Positions 42,343 through 53,876 of a stretch of 64,000 nucleotides of DNA are shown piece by piece. Under the pieces are notes generated by a model, which was not told the DNA's origin, searched no databases, and saw only the letters and a list, made by a program, of their open reading frames with translations. The first letter of the stretch is position 1, and each line of letters begins with the position of its first letter. The position numbers were made by a program, and so were the translations under genes. The stretch lies in assembly GCA_037447655.1 (NCBI GenBank), contig JBBHKE010003383.1, forward strand, positions 137,880-201,879, written 5' to 3'. This DNA comes from Zygnema cylindricum (lineage: Eukaryota > Streptophyta > Zygnematophyceae > Zygnematales > Zygnemataceae).

Positions 42343-43139
42343 AAATTTGCGCTGATGAGATTCAATGTGAAGTACGTTGTCTATAGAGGTGTTGATTCGT
42401 AAATAGATGAAGCTCGCTGTTGAAAATCTTCGCTGATGAGAATCAATCTAAAGTACGTTTTCAATGTAAGAATGTTGATTCGTAAATAGTGTGGCTTCAG
42501 TTGATCGCACGTGAGGAGGCGTCATTTTAGTTTCATTGATATTTATACGCGGGTACACTTTTTGATTTTGTATGAAGCTAATTTCGTTTCGTGCTAGTTT
42601 ATAGATTTCGTGCGTCGTCCTTTAATTTATAATGGTTCGCGATTAGATTATGTTTTTGCGGCTAAGTGCCTAAGTCAAATGTCGGTGCGTGGAGCTCACG
42701 TGAAGTGAGAAACTATCTGCGCCCAGCCATTTTTATTTATATGCGGCTGCCGCAGTTTTGTTTCAGTAAACCTGCGCCGGTTGTGTGAATTGTTTTTTTT
42801 TTAATGACGGTCGACGTTCGCAACCGGGACACTTTTTTAACCGCCGTTACAACATTTCGCCAGTCAAAGTTGTTTGACGGATTGACCGTCAAATCTAAAC
42901 TTAAAGGTACGTCGTTTGTACGAAAATGTACTTCAAATGTACATTTTCTGACAACTACAGTACTGTATCTGCGCGCAGCAAAAATCGTCTCTGCGATTAA
43001 CAATTCCCCTTTTTTATGACGGTCGACGTTCGCAACCGGGACACTTTTTAACCGCCGTACGAAAATGTACTTTCAAATGTACAATTTCTGACAACTACCT
43101 GCGCGCAGCAAAACTCGTCTCTGCGATTACCAATTCCCT
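42343..43139. other. Foreign segment that truncates pseudogene B
   Basis: No coding region. It contains two internal tandem pairs. The first is about 80 bp (CGCTGATGAGA(T/A)TCAAT and TGTTGATTCGTAAATAG, 42350-42405 and 42429-42490). The second is about 215 bp apart (GACGGTCGACGTTCGCAACC at 42807 and at 43019, followed by a shared ACGAAAATGTACTT). Both pairs suggest repeated local duplication at the breakpoint. Confidence 0.65.
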
Positions 43140-43484
43140 TTTCTCAATTGTTGCTTTCGGTCGCCCTGTGATCTGATTGGCCGAAAGCCCAATCCAAGGT
43201 CGTCCCTTTGAGCCTCCTATTGGTCGGTCCTAATCTACGACTCCGACTTTTGTGCGAAGCGTGCAAAAAGTGCGCTGATTGGAGCTAAGCTTTTTGTCGG
43301 TTTGTGCACGACTTTTTTTGTCGTTCTGGTATCAGCAGTCCGCTCAGATACTCCACTCAAAAACCCAAGTTACTCATAAAACCTTCGCATAAAAAAGACG
43401 AAAGAAGCTAAAATAAGAAACTAAAATAAGAAAACTAAATAAGTAGAAAATATAATTCTTGTCGTTTTCCTCTTTTTGGCTCCG
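43140..43484 (+). promoter_or_regulatory. Promoter region of gene C (TATA box lost)
   Basis: Clearly homologous to the A and B promoters. At the TATA position, however, it reads CAGATACTCC (about 43345-43354) in place of TATAAATTCC or TATATATTCC. The surrounding blocks (GAGCTAAGCTTTTTGTCGG and TTACTCATAAAACCTTCGCA) are kept. Confidence 0.55.
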
Positions 43485-46400
43485 ATGGCCAGCCTTCGGG
43501 TGCTTCTCCGCTTTTCTGTGTATTTTGTCGTTTGTGCCACGTGGCTGATTGCTGACCGCTCATTGGCCGCAGCAGATAGTAATAAACCCACATCGGCGGG
43601 GAAAGGGATGCCTTTTCTAAAGGGCCCCGAAGCAAAGATAACCAAATTTAGTGTTTATCCACGTCATGAAAATACGACAATTGTGACAGCTCATAAATTG
43701 AAGTACGATTTTTCTTTTGTGAAAGGCGTCAAAGGTAAGATTACTCTCCAGTTTGAACCCTTTTTTTGTTGAAATCGCTTTCTAAATAGTGTGAATTTTA
43801 ATTTTTGATTTGATTTTTTTTGGGAATAACAATGGAATATAAGGAATGTTAGGCTTAATTGCGTGTTTTTTTTTTTTGCATTTTTTCTATTTTTAAATTC
43901 AGAGCAAACTTGGATAGAAAAGTACATCAATTCATTAATTCCTCACTTTCTCTTTTCTTTTTTCCTTTTATTTTTCTTTAATTTAACACTAAATCCGTCA
44001 CAGTATTGGTCCGTTTCCTTAACAGTAAAAATACGATTTTTGTCGCATCTGGTAGCTAAGACCTTCGCCAATGCGGGAAAAAAAGAGCAAGATGTTATTA
44101 AAATAAAATAAAATAAAATAATTGCGCCGAACTTAATTTTGCGGACCGGGTTACGTCCGACGGCGCAATCCCGAAAGTGCGAGAAAAAAAAAACCGTTTC
44201 TCCAAATCGCACGGATGGCATTGGCGCGCATTGCCGATAAAATAACGCCCCATAGTAGTAAAAAAATGATATTTTTTGTGATATTGTGCAGCTAACGGGT
44301 TACCGTATAGGATAGAATTTGTAAAATTTGGTCTTTAACGTGGCGGATGAAACTTTTTGGATTTAATGTTTTTTTCTAGTGTTTTGTACTTTTTATTTAG
44401 AACTACTCAATTATTGTGGGCATAATACCATTGGTTGTGATTTCTATAAATTTGTGGAATTATTTATTATTCTTTATTATTACTGTTTTGCTTTTGTTTT
44501 TTGTATTTCACCGACAAATTTGGCGCCTGTCGGTGCAAGTCTTTTTTCTGCCCAACGATTTGGATTCTTCATTTTTTATTTTTTTCCGAGCTAACTTTTT
44601 TTATCTAACATACGTTAGATTTGATTTTGAAAAACAGCTAGCCGAATGTGTTTTTCTTGGCCCTTTTTTGTCATGAATTTTTGGATTTTCATTTTTTTTT
44701 AAAAAGGGGCAACTTTGGATCTCCATGTAGGGGTACAAAAAAAGGGTTTCTGTTTTTTTTTTTTTTTTTTTAGTTTTGCCGATAGTAGTCTTTTCGTTGC
44801 TCCTTGAGTTTCAGAAATTTTGGATGGAAACTTGAGGTCAAGTATCCATGTTATAATAGTTTTTCATGTTATAATATTTTTTCAAATTTTTCATATTACC
44901 TTACATATAACAGGTGCCATCCGTGGTTGTTTTCCTTTTTATCATTCGAGCTATGTTTTATGATTCATGTCGGAATTTCATTCTAATGAAGTCATTCTAT
45001 TTCTGATTGGAATTTTAGTCCTAACTCTCTATTTAATTTCGATTCTCATTCTCTTTTCAGATGTACTTGTAACCCGATTTAACATTACTTCTAACTCTAA
45101 CTCGAACTTTCATTCCATCCTTTAATTTCATTTTGGAGTTCTATATATTCCAATTTTATGTCAAATCCTCGTCTCACTATCATCAACTCTTATTTCTCTT
45201 CCCAATTTTCACTTGTTCTAACATTAAAATCCTACTTGCTTAAATACACTTATGCAAGCTTTCTAATCCTTGTCTTATGACCTCTCTTCACAGGCAACGT
45301 GAGTCCCAAGGCGAGCATAAGGTCTTCCGATTATACCACGAGAACAATAATTGCTCTTTTTGATGGATACGGTTTTCAAGGAAATCAAGGGACATTTTAT
45401 GCTCCAGCTCCTCCGTACGGATGTGCGAATATCCCATATCCCTGGAAAGGGAATCTTGCATCTTTTATTATTGACTGGAATACTTTGAACTCCTTCAAGG
45501 ACGACTACGTATGTGGTCGTATTTTGTTTTTGCAAGGAGAAAATTGTAATGGACCCGGATTCTACGTAGAAATTCCCGGCGGAAGGTTTAATATCGATCC
45601 TAACAATTACAATTACCCATATTCGTTCGCGTAAGTGCGTGGTTATTTGGGGCTAGTTAGGTGTGTGGGTGATTGGGGGCCTTGAGTTTTTCGGTTTTCA
45701 AAATTCATGTACGATAGTAGTAAATGTTGGCATAGATCATGTTTTGGAGTTAACACCTCAAATGTACATTGAAATATTTTTCGGGAAGCATACATAATGC
45801 AATTCTTACTGTTAAGGTTCCGCCTTGTCCTTTTTTTTGTGTTTCCGAATGGAGTTTGTGCTACACACTGCACTGAGCCTGATCCGCAAGTGTAGAAGTC
45901 GTTCAAAATGTTTGTATTTTTTTTATCTTTGTCACATATATATAGTTCAACATCTTTATTTGTAATCTGGTCTCGCAAACTTCTCTGGTTATACTTGGAT
46001 TCTTGCCATGGTTACCAGTAAAGTTGAAAGTGAGATTTCTTTAAAATGGCTTAAGTTTTGGGCATTGACATGTGCCATTCCTTATTGTCCCAGGAGCGTG
46101 GACCCTGGATATTATTGGGACATTTCCTCAATTGGATGCGATTCACGTAAGTGTTGTTACTTAAATAAATGCTAAATTAAAATAATTAACAAATTAAAAG
46201 ATCGTATTTAAGAACTTTTTTTTTCAAATACCGTTTCTTTTGGAAACAACCGTTTTCTTCTTGGCATTTTGCACACTAATTGGACTGTTCATGTAAAATT
46301 TTGAGGTTTGTGAGCAGTAAAATCTCGTTCTTGATCTGACCTTTTTTAACTTCATGGAAAGTTATTGATATCTTTTGTAACGCTTGAGGTTGCTCATGCA

Positions 46401-47097
46401 GGGCAAGAGTTATCCACAATTATAAATGTGTATTCCTAGAATATTTCACTATGTTTTTTCACATTTTCATGTTTTCATTTTGTTTCTTTTAAATTCTTTT
46501 AAAATGCAACAAAATGAATCAGTATTGGACACGTGCCTGTATTCCAATAAATAACTTTCATAAAGGTTTTTTTTTCTGATTGTAGCCATCCCGGATCCCT
46601 CTCCACCCCCACCATCACCACCTCCACCCTCTCCACCCCCACCATCGCCTCCTCCACCCTCTCCACCCCCACCATCACCTCCTCCACCCTCTCCACCCCC
46701 ACCATCACCTCCTCCACCCTCTCCACCCCCACCATCACCTCCACCGAAGAAAAAATCCCCTCCACCTCCTCCACCGAAGAAAAGATCCCCTCCACCTCCT
46801 CCACCGAAGAAAAAATCCCCTCCACCTCCTCCACCGAAGAAAAAATCCCCTCCACCTCCACCCTCTCCACCCCCTTCACCTCCTCCATTACCTCCACCGA
46901 ATAAAAAATCACCCCCACCTCCTCCACCGAAGAAAAAATCCCCTCCACCTCCTCCACCGAAGAAAAAATCCCCTCCACCTCCTCCACCGCAGACAACATC
47001 CCCCCCACCTCCTCCACCGAAGAAAACATCCCCTCCACCTCCTCCACCGAAGAAAAAATCCCCTCCACCTCCACCCTCTCCACCCCCTTCCAAGTAA
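43485..47097 (+). CDS. Gene C: secreted Cys-domain plus Pro-rich (extensin-like) protein, 383 aa
   Basis: Exons 43485-43734, 45294-45630, 46094-46146 and 46586-47097 (1152 nt) join in frame with GT-AG borders, and exons 2 and 3 have exactly the lengths of those in gene A. Exon 1 carries a signal peptide (MASLRVLLRFSVYFVVCATW to AAA) and a lysine-rich segment. Exons 2-3 encode the four-Cys domain (YGCANI, YVCGRI, ENCNGP, SIGCDS) with FDGYGFQGNQGTFYAP and GPGFYVEIPGG, the same beta/gamma-crystallin-like pattern as A. Exon 4 is SPPPP then PPPPPPKKKS repeats, as in Hyp-rich extracellular glycoproteins. TAA 47095-47097 arises from one extra base in CCTTCCAAGTAAAAAA. In the alternative frame the repeat runs on to TGA near 47264. 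Expression level cannot be judged; the TATA box seen in A and B is missing. Confidence 0.8.
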
Positions 47098-48260
47098 AAA
47101 ATCCACCCCACCTCCACCGAAGAAAAAATCCCCCCCACCTCCACCGAAGAAAAATTCCCCACCACCTCCACCGAAGAAAAAATCCCCACCACCTCCACCG
47201 AAGAAAAATTCCCCAGCACCTCCACCGAATAAAAAAACACCCGTTTCTTCCCCTCCACCTTGATTGCCCAGACCTTGAAAGGTGTAAAATCTTAAACTGT
47301 GTTGTAATGTATGTGTGTCTACATGGCTTCCACACGACGACCAGGAGCAATTACTCTGACCCGTTAATCACCGACACTTGCAAAAAACGTTTGTCATTTG
47401 AATTCATGATATTCACCAAAATACATGATAATGGAAATGTTGATTCAAACTCAAATGTTGGGTTTGGGATTTTGGAATTGCTACATAGAAGCAGGATATT
47501 CTTAGGGAAATAAAGGTAGGTATAAGACTAATCAGGATGAATTGAGTAAATGATCAATTGCTTCATTTACTTTTACAAATTTGAAAGAGCAAGATCTCGT
47601 TGAAAATTGGTGAAGGAATAATTATGATGGATGAATGAGTGATGGATGGAATTTTGGGCCATTTGATAATTTCTCCATAAACAAACTTCCTTGGATTGTT
47701 TTGGACAGTTGCACAAATGAATATGATATCCCGTGAATGTCAATACCATGTTTTTACTTGCTTTGTGGATTCGATAAATATCCAAAAGATTTTGTAATTA
47801 GAGTGGAATTACGGTTGTTTCTAAATAGCCACAGTCCGGTGCCTTAGATAATTTTACTCCCATATACTTTTTAAAATCCTAACATTTTGATTTCGATTTT
47901 ACATCAACTCTTTATAATCGCATCTATAACATTTTCACAAAAATGTTATTGATTTTGGTGTCTTTATAAGCAACGTTTCCGATTTGGCAATTCTTGGGAT
48001 TTTGAAGTTAATTCAAATCGAATTGATTGCAGACATCCGCGACTTTTAGATTGTGTGTATGTTCTCCCCGTTTGCTTTATTTGCGGTCCAATTCCTACAT
48101 GTGACAATAAGTTATTTGACCACTATTTTGTTTGTCTCACTTACACTAGATACAAACAACATTCCAAATACACCCATCATTTATAGAAAATCTTCAACCA
48201 AGAACATAAATCAGAGCCAACTTTAATGATTTGGACAAATTCCACCTTCACATTTGTATG
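47098..48260. other. 3' flank of gene C
   Basis: It begins with 165 bp of Pro-rich repeat now outside the frame (47098-47264). Non-coding DNA homologous to the gene A 3' flank follows (CCCAGACCTT, GAAGCAGGATATTCTTAGGG, TTTGGTGTCTTTATAAG). No other gene. Confidence 0.6.
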
Positions 48261-48629
48261 TCAAGACCTAGTATTAAAATGGAAGCCATGAACTGATTTT
48301 AATGGTCTATCTTTGCATGTACGATATCTCCTCATTTTTCTCTCGCCTCGGCGCTTGACCATGACATGCCCTTCTTTAAATCTCTCGAGGGCTTCAGATT
48401 TAGAAATCAAGAGGATTACCCAAGTAAACCGGGAATTATCGTCAACAATCACCATAATACATCTATTTCCCCCAATACTCTCCGGTTTAATATCTCCGCA
48501 TAAATGGACATGGATCAAATCACGAGGTTTTTCGAATCTTAATTTTGTATCTTCAACCGAATGAGGCTTCCGAATTTGTTTTCCTTGACTACAGCCTTTG
48601 CATCCGTTCACTTTTTCAACCGATGCCAA
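48261..48629 (-). pseudogene. Copia integrase N-terminal fragment, minus strand
   Basis: The frame reads CKGCSQGKQIRKPH, a CxxC-GK zinc-finger end. It continues DLIHVHLCGDIKPESIGGNR, then IVDDNSRFTWVILL and KSEALERF. In the DLIHxDLCG motif the first catalytic Asp of the integrase triad is replaced by His (IHVHLCG). It is about 120 residues, lies left of the other minus-strand Copia pieces, and is out of order with them (integrase should be upstream of RT), so it belongs to a different insertion or a rearranged one. Confidence 0.75.
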
Positions 48630-48699
48630 ATCTTATAGGACTAGGTTTATTGGACGCCATAATGAAAGACAAAAATAATCAAAGCATTTGGGAATTTTG

Positions 48700-49057
48700 T
48701 GATCGAGTAATAATTTTACTAAGAAATGAGATCCTTTTATACAAAGTATCACAGCGCTAATTATTGTGGATAGTAATGCACTACGCTACACAAACTAAGA
48801 TTTGGGCGGCTACACAAAGACCAAATATACTAGTCAAAGTTGACCGACGAAAGAAAAAGAAAGAAAAAGACCAAACCTACAATTAGGAGACCACATTTGA
48901 ATAAGTGGAGTACGGACACGTTAACTTAGGACAAAAGAGACTAAAGTGGTCAAAGCACCAACAAGTGGAATACGGCCAAGTAAACTTGGGACAAAAGAAG
49001 CTAAAGTGGACGTACTTATTCAGGAAAGAATAAGATAACAAGAACCTACCCTTAACA
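48700..49057 (-). repeat. 3' LTR (partial) of the minus-strand Copia element
   Basis: On the minus strand the LTR begins TGTTAAGGGTAGGTTCTTGT at 49057, directly after a purine tract GATGGGGGG (49066-49058). PPT plus TGTTAAG is a common Copia arrangement. The far end is not defined. It contains repeated AAGTGGA(G/A)TACGG(A/C)CA(C/A)GT units (48905, 48965). Confidence 0.65.
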
Positions 49058-49066
49058 CCCCCCATC

Positions 49067-51425
49067 AAGCTAAAACTACAAAGGAGTATTTAGATGAGAA
49101 CAAAGGGTAATTGAAGAACTAATAGGAAAGAGGAGGACGACGGCCAGGGTAGAAACGACGTTGCTCAAAATGAGGGCGATGAAGAGCATTGGTGAGAAAA
49201 TCAACGACTTCATCCATAGATTCCACATAGAGGAATTGAAGGGTGCCATACTCGACACGCACCCGTGAATATTGATATTGGATATCGATGTGCTTGGTGC
49301 GCTTGTGGTGAATTGGATTCTTGATCAAGGCGAGGCCGCCTTTAGAGTCAAAGTGGATGGGAGTGGGATCAGAGGGAGGAAAACCAAGATTGGCGAGAAG
49401 AGACCAAAGCGAAACGGCCTCCTTGGCAGCATGATAGGCAGCCATGTATTCGGCCTCCGTACTAGAGCAAGCTGTGGTAGGTTCTTTCTTGCTAGACCAA
49501 GAAATAAGCCCATTGCCAAGTAGCACGATAGCTCATCTTAGGCCCAATCAGAGTCAACAACGCCGAGGAAGGTAGTGGAACCAGAGGAGGAGTAAGTGAG
49601 ACAGATGGATTTAGAGACTTGTAAATACCGAAAGACCCGATGGTCCGGAGAAGGTCGCTACAAAAAATGACTAAGTTTCGTGACTGTGGTAGCAATATTT
49701 GGCCGAGTTGCTTGCACGGCATACATAGGAGCACCAACCATGGAGCGATAAGTATCATGGAGGTGAAGGGAGAGGAGGGTGTCGGTGGAGGGGACAAGAG
49801 AAGAATTGGCATCCAAAAGGGTGGCAATATGAGAGCAATCATACATGCCAAAACGGTCAAGAAGATCCGAGATGAAAGTTTCCTGTGAAAGACAAAGAGT
49901 CTTAGTAGACCGATTATGGAGGACTTGGATTTCATGCTTGTAGGTAAGTTCACCTAGGTCACTCATGTCAAAATGACATTAAAAGAGTTTGACATGGGAA
50001 ATTTGGGAGAGAGAGGGACCAACAAGGATGAGGTCATCAACAAAAATAGCAACAATGATTAAAGAAGCACCAAAGCCAAAGGAATAGATATTAAAGTCGA
50101 CATCAATACGAGTGAAGCCCTCTTTTTGATAATGGCATCGATAGTATGGTTACAAACGCGAGGGGAATGTTTCAAACCGTAGATTATTCTGATGAGGTAA
50201 TACACTAAGTGTTCAGAGCCAGGGGACACATACCCTTTAGGTTATTGCATATAAATTTTTTATGAGAGGACACCGTTCAATAAGGCATTTTAGACATCCA
50301 TCCGATGAACATAGAAATCAAGTTCAACAACCAATGGAAGGATTGCGCGAAACAAAGTGAGACGAGCAAAAGGAGCATAAGTTTTGGTGAATCAATACCT
50401 TCAATTTGCAAAAATCCTTTGGCTACCAAGTGGGCTTTGTATTCATCGATAGATCCGTCCGCTTTTTGTTTAACGCAAAAATCCCACTTCAAATTGGTGC
50501 CTTTAGGACATCAAGGAAAGGGACAAGATTCCACGTGTTGTTAGATAGAAGGGCGGAATACTCTGCGTCAATTCCACTTTTACAGAGTTGGGAGTCAAGG
50601 CGTTTAAGAGCGGATATGAGAGAAAGGGGGGCGGATATTAGAGAGGCAGGGGCGCCAACTGAATAAGCACAAACGAGGGATGAGTTGGGAGTCAAGGCGT
50701 TTGAGAGGGGATACGAGAGAAAGGGGGGCAGATATTAAAGAGGCATGGGCGCCAACTGAATAAGCACAAACGAAGGATGCGTGACCTATGGTTGAGGAGG
50801 GCAACAAGATTTGGCGGGGTTTTGACAAAGAGGATCAAAAGGGAGAGGTGTGGGAGATATAAAAGGGTGGGGATCTGAAGGAAGAGAAGTGGGAGAGTGT
50901 ATAGTAGCTGGAAGGGAGGCAAAGAGAGGATTATTGTCAAGGGCTGCGGGAAAGGAAAGGATAAGGGAAGGAGGAGGATCGGATGAGAGGATGGAGGCAT
51001 AAATAGGAGGGGCGGGAGGAAGAGACGGAAGGGGAGGTGGGGAAATTGAGGGAAACGAGGGAGTTGGAGGAGAGAGAGAAATAAAGTCGAGTTCTGGTTA
51101 GACGGAACAAAGAGAGGGAAAAGTGGAAAAGGCAATAGGTGAGGAGGGGATGGAAGGACGTGAGAGAGTTTGGAGAAGAGGTAATATATTAAAAGCAACA
51201 TCGCGTGTGGTGATCACACAACGTCGGAAATGACACCAAATTTTTGTAGGATTTTGAGTTAGGAGCAAACCCGACAAACGTGCAACGAAGTGCACAAACA
51301 CCACATTTTCCGGTGGATTCAACGAGGTCATTCTACCACGCTTCGCAATCAAAAGTGTGAGGTGGCGAACATAAATTTTTATGGAGGAACACGCTTCCAT
51401 GGTTTTGTTCTACGACCACCGGTGC
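49067..51425 (-). pseudogene. Copia pol remnant (integrase end, RT, RNase H), minus strand
   Basis: Reading from right to left, 51425-51180 holds the integrase C-terminal part (FVHF..., RRCVITTRDVAFN) and 51180-50790 a Pro/Leu-rich linker. Then 50700-50280 has RT start motifs (LSNNTWNLVPF, KWDFCVKQKADGSIDEYKAH, LVAKGFLQIEGID). Next, 49966-49490 has RT end and connection sequence (MSDLGELTYKHEIQVL, TRPNIAT). Finally, 49526-49119 has RNase H (STEAEYMAAYHAAKE, HFDSKGGLALIKN, TKHIDIQYQY). Frames break repeatedly, and the YVDD-containing part (about 50000-50060) reads only as a degraded frame. It ends at the PPT and LTR at 49057. Confidence 0.8.
50585..50781. repeat. About 98-bp tandem duplication in the minus-strand RT
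   Basis: AGTTGGGAGTCAAGGCGTTT and the following 'gcgccaactgaataagcacaaacga' block occurs at 50586-50683 and 50692-50781 with few differences. It repeats part of the linker before RT and breaks the frame. Confidence 0.85.
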
Positions 51426-51587
51426 AGATGGAGGTGCAGCACTAGTAGTGGAAGTTGACATGATTCACTCTCAAAAGCTATCAAGAATCATACCAAAAAG
51501 CTATTTTCAATGGTCACAAAATCTAACACAGATGTCAAAACTTCAAAAAAATCTATCACAATATAATAAATCAGAAACAATGACTTT

Positions 51588-52230
51588 TGTTTTGGAAACC
51601 TTTAGTCCTCTCTATAACTCTTGTGTGAGAAAAAGATTCCGGACGTAGTCCTTTTTGTGTGCGGGCAGACTTATCGTAGAAAGTTTTTGAGTGTGGTAAG
51701 TAAGTCCGAAGGGAGTACACGGGTTGAGTACAAGGCACACGTGTCAGTCCGTGGGGAAGTCAAGATTGTGTGTTCCGGATGATGAAAAGTACAGGTTCGT
51801 TTGGGGACCGAGTTTACACGTGGAGGTTCACTGTTGGTGATGAAAGAATTCGTGAACGGCGGATAGAGTCCGCCGTCATTTTTTGAAGAGGAATATTGAC
51901 TACGCCGTCATTTCAGCGGGCGAACTTTGACCGCCTACTATTTCAATTTAGCGGTTGTTAGTTTTAGGTTTGTTGTAAATATTTGTGTACGGTTGACAGC
52001 GGGTTTTTATTTGATAAGGTTTAGTGTACCAGTCTACCAACGGTGTAGATTAGCTGCAGGTTTACTTGTATATATAAGACTTATAATATTTTGGAGTGAG
52101 GAATTCCTTGTATGAAAAATTGCAATGCAATTTTGTTTTGGGTGTCTTTGAATTTCAACATCATTGTGATATTTACGCAGAACCTTGTGAAAATCTACAT
52201 GTGGTTTCTTTGTTATATAATCTACTTTGT
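51588..52230 (+). repeat. LTR 1 (5' LTR of Copia element I)
   Basis: Starts TGTTTTGGAAACCTTTAGTC and follows the other LTRs of the train: CGTGTG(T)GAGAAA, ACACGTGTCAGTCCGTGGGG, TTTACACGTGGAGGTTCA, GGCGG...CCGCCGTCATTTTTTG, GAATTCCTTG. The exact right end is not certain. It is closest to LTR 4 (shared GCGGGCAGACTTATCGTAGA-type sequence), so it belongs to the same subfamily. It lacks the TTGG at the start that LTRs 2 and 3 have. Confidence 0.75.
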
Positions 52231-52336
52231 GGCAAATTTGCAGATCTAGGGTAAGTCTTTTTTGCTTGGGGCTCCATTGTGAAGTTGGTCTTTTGTGGGG
52301 TTTTCGTGAGAGTTTCCTCTTTGTGTATTGATTATT

Positions 52337-53876
52337 ATGGCAACTGCCGGTGCTTCTTCTTCTTCTTCTTCTAGTGTTCCGGTTGCCTCAAGACAACAGG
52401 TCACGGGCCCACCCTCACGGATTCATGTGATAAATGGGCAAAAGTATTTGAATTGGGCAGATTTAACTAAGTCTCACCTTAAGCAAGAGAAATTATATGA
52501 TGTGGTTTCCGGTGTTCTTCCGGATACTGATCCGGATTTTGAAAAGAAAAACGAGGATGCATTGCATGTTCGGATTTTGAAAAAAAAAACGAGGATGCAT
52601 TGCATGTTCGGATTTTGAAAAGAAAAACGAGGATGCATTGCATGTTCTTACTCTTGTCAGAAGATTTGAACATGACATATATCAATATCTATACGACATC
52701 TGAAATATTGAAGGCTTTGAAGGAATCTTATGTGCTAGCTAGTGAGCAGATTGAGGTTATAATTGCAGGAAAAATTTGAGATTATAAATATACCGTGTGG
52801 GATATAAAGTCGTATTAGAATGGCGTGAAACTTCTTTTGTCAGAAATATGCATGTTCCGGGTGGAATTTTCCTCCCTATCATCAAGCTATCATTCTAATG
52901 AGAGGGCTTCCTAATGAATATAAAGGAGCCGCGGAACAATTAAAGAGGTTAGAGAAGATTAAATGGAATATAGTTGTAGCTCAAGCTTATACCTTAGAGG
53001 AAGAGGCCACTTAGATAACATTAAATGGTGGATAGTCAGCAGTAGCTTATGCTCAGACATATAAGCCGGCTGGATTCTCCGGAAATAGGAATTTCACCCC
53101 TAATTCGAATTATAGGCAATATGATAGGTGTGTCTATTGCTTTCGTCAAGGTCATGTCTTCCGGCTGTGTCCGACATTTATAAAAGCGTGTGAAACATGA
53201 ATTTATCGTGCGGGGTGGAAGGTGCGTCGGAGGATTCACCATCAAAAGTGGCGGCATCAAAACGGCCGGTTAAAAATGCAGCGTTCTTTACAACCGATAA
53301 GAAGCCACAAGACGAACCGGTGGAGGAAAAAGACGACGTGGTCAGATTTCCGCAATTGGATGATGATGAGTTTTTTGCTCTTGCAAAGGATCTCATGGAG
53401 AGACCTCAAGAAAACGGGTGGATTATGAACTTTGGATGCTGTTCCCACATGTGCGGCAACTGGGCTAACTTCAACACCCTCACTCTAATTCCCACTCGCC
53501 AGATTTGTTATACGGATGACACCGGTGTGGAGGCTACAGCAAAGGGAATCGTGGAGTTAGCTTGTGACATCAACGATCAAGTTGTAAAAAATACCTTGCA
53601 TGATGTTCTCTATATTCCAAAGTTTAAGAAAATTTTATTTTCCACTTCGGTGGCTGAAATTAAAGGATTTGAAATTTTGCAAAGGAATGGGAAAAAGGTA
53701 GTAAGCAAAAATGGGAGAGTAGCCTTGGTAGGAACTAGAGGCCCAAAATTGTTGTACCAGATAGACTTGGCTAATGGAATTGACTTTGCATACTCCAGTG
53801 TCTTTCTGGAAAATATTTTGTGGCATAAGAGGCTCGGTCATGTTCATCATGGACGACTTGATAAAATGGTAAAACA
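52337..53876 (+). pseudogene. Copia element I: gag, zinc knuckle, protease, cut off at LTR 2
   Basis: The gag ATG at 52337 (MATAGASSSSSSSVPVA, then GQKYLNWADLTKSHLKQEKL) runs into a 38-bp triple repeat at 52533-52646 that destroys the frame. Further gag pieces and the C-x2-C-x4-H-x4-C knuckle (CVYCFRQGHVFRLC, about 53131-53172) follow with stops. From 53197 a 233-codon frame covers the protease region and GAG-pre-integrase (LWHKRLGHVHH). The aspartic protease signature is WIMNFGCCSHMC where the relative has WIMDSGCSSHMC, so the catalytic Asp is lost. The sequence stops at KMVKH, where LTR 2 begins. Confidence 0.8.
52533..52646 (+). repeat. 38-bp triple tandem repeat in element I gag
   Basis: CGGATTTTGAAAAGAAAAAC plus 18 bases is present three times head to tail; the middle unit has AAAAAAA for AAAAGAA. 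Element II has a single copy at about 54827. As 38 is not a multiple of three, the expansion breaks gag. Confidence 0.95.

Noticed and set aside
49658-49966. Possibility that the minus-strand Copia is a functional element
   Set aside because: Frames change at least four times, the RT catalytic part is degraded, and a 98-bp tandem duplication disrupts the RT start.
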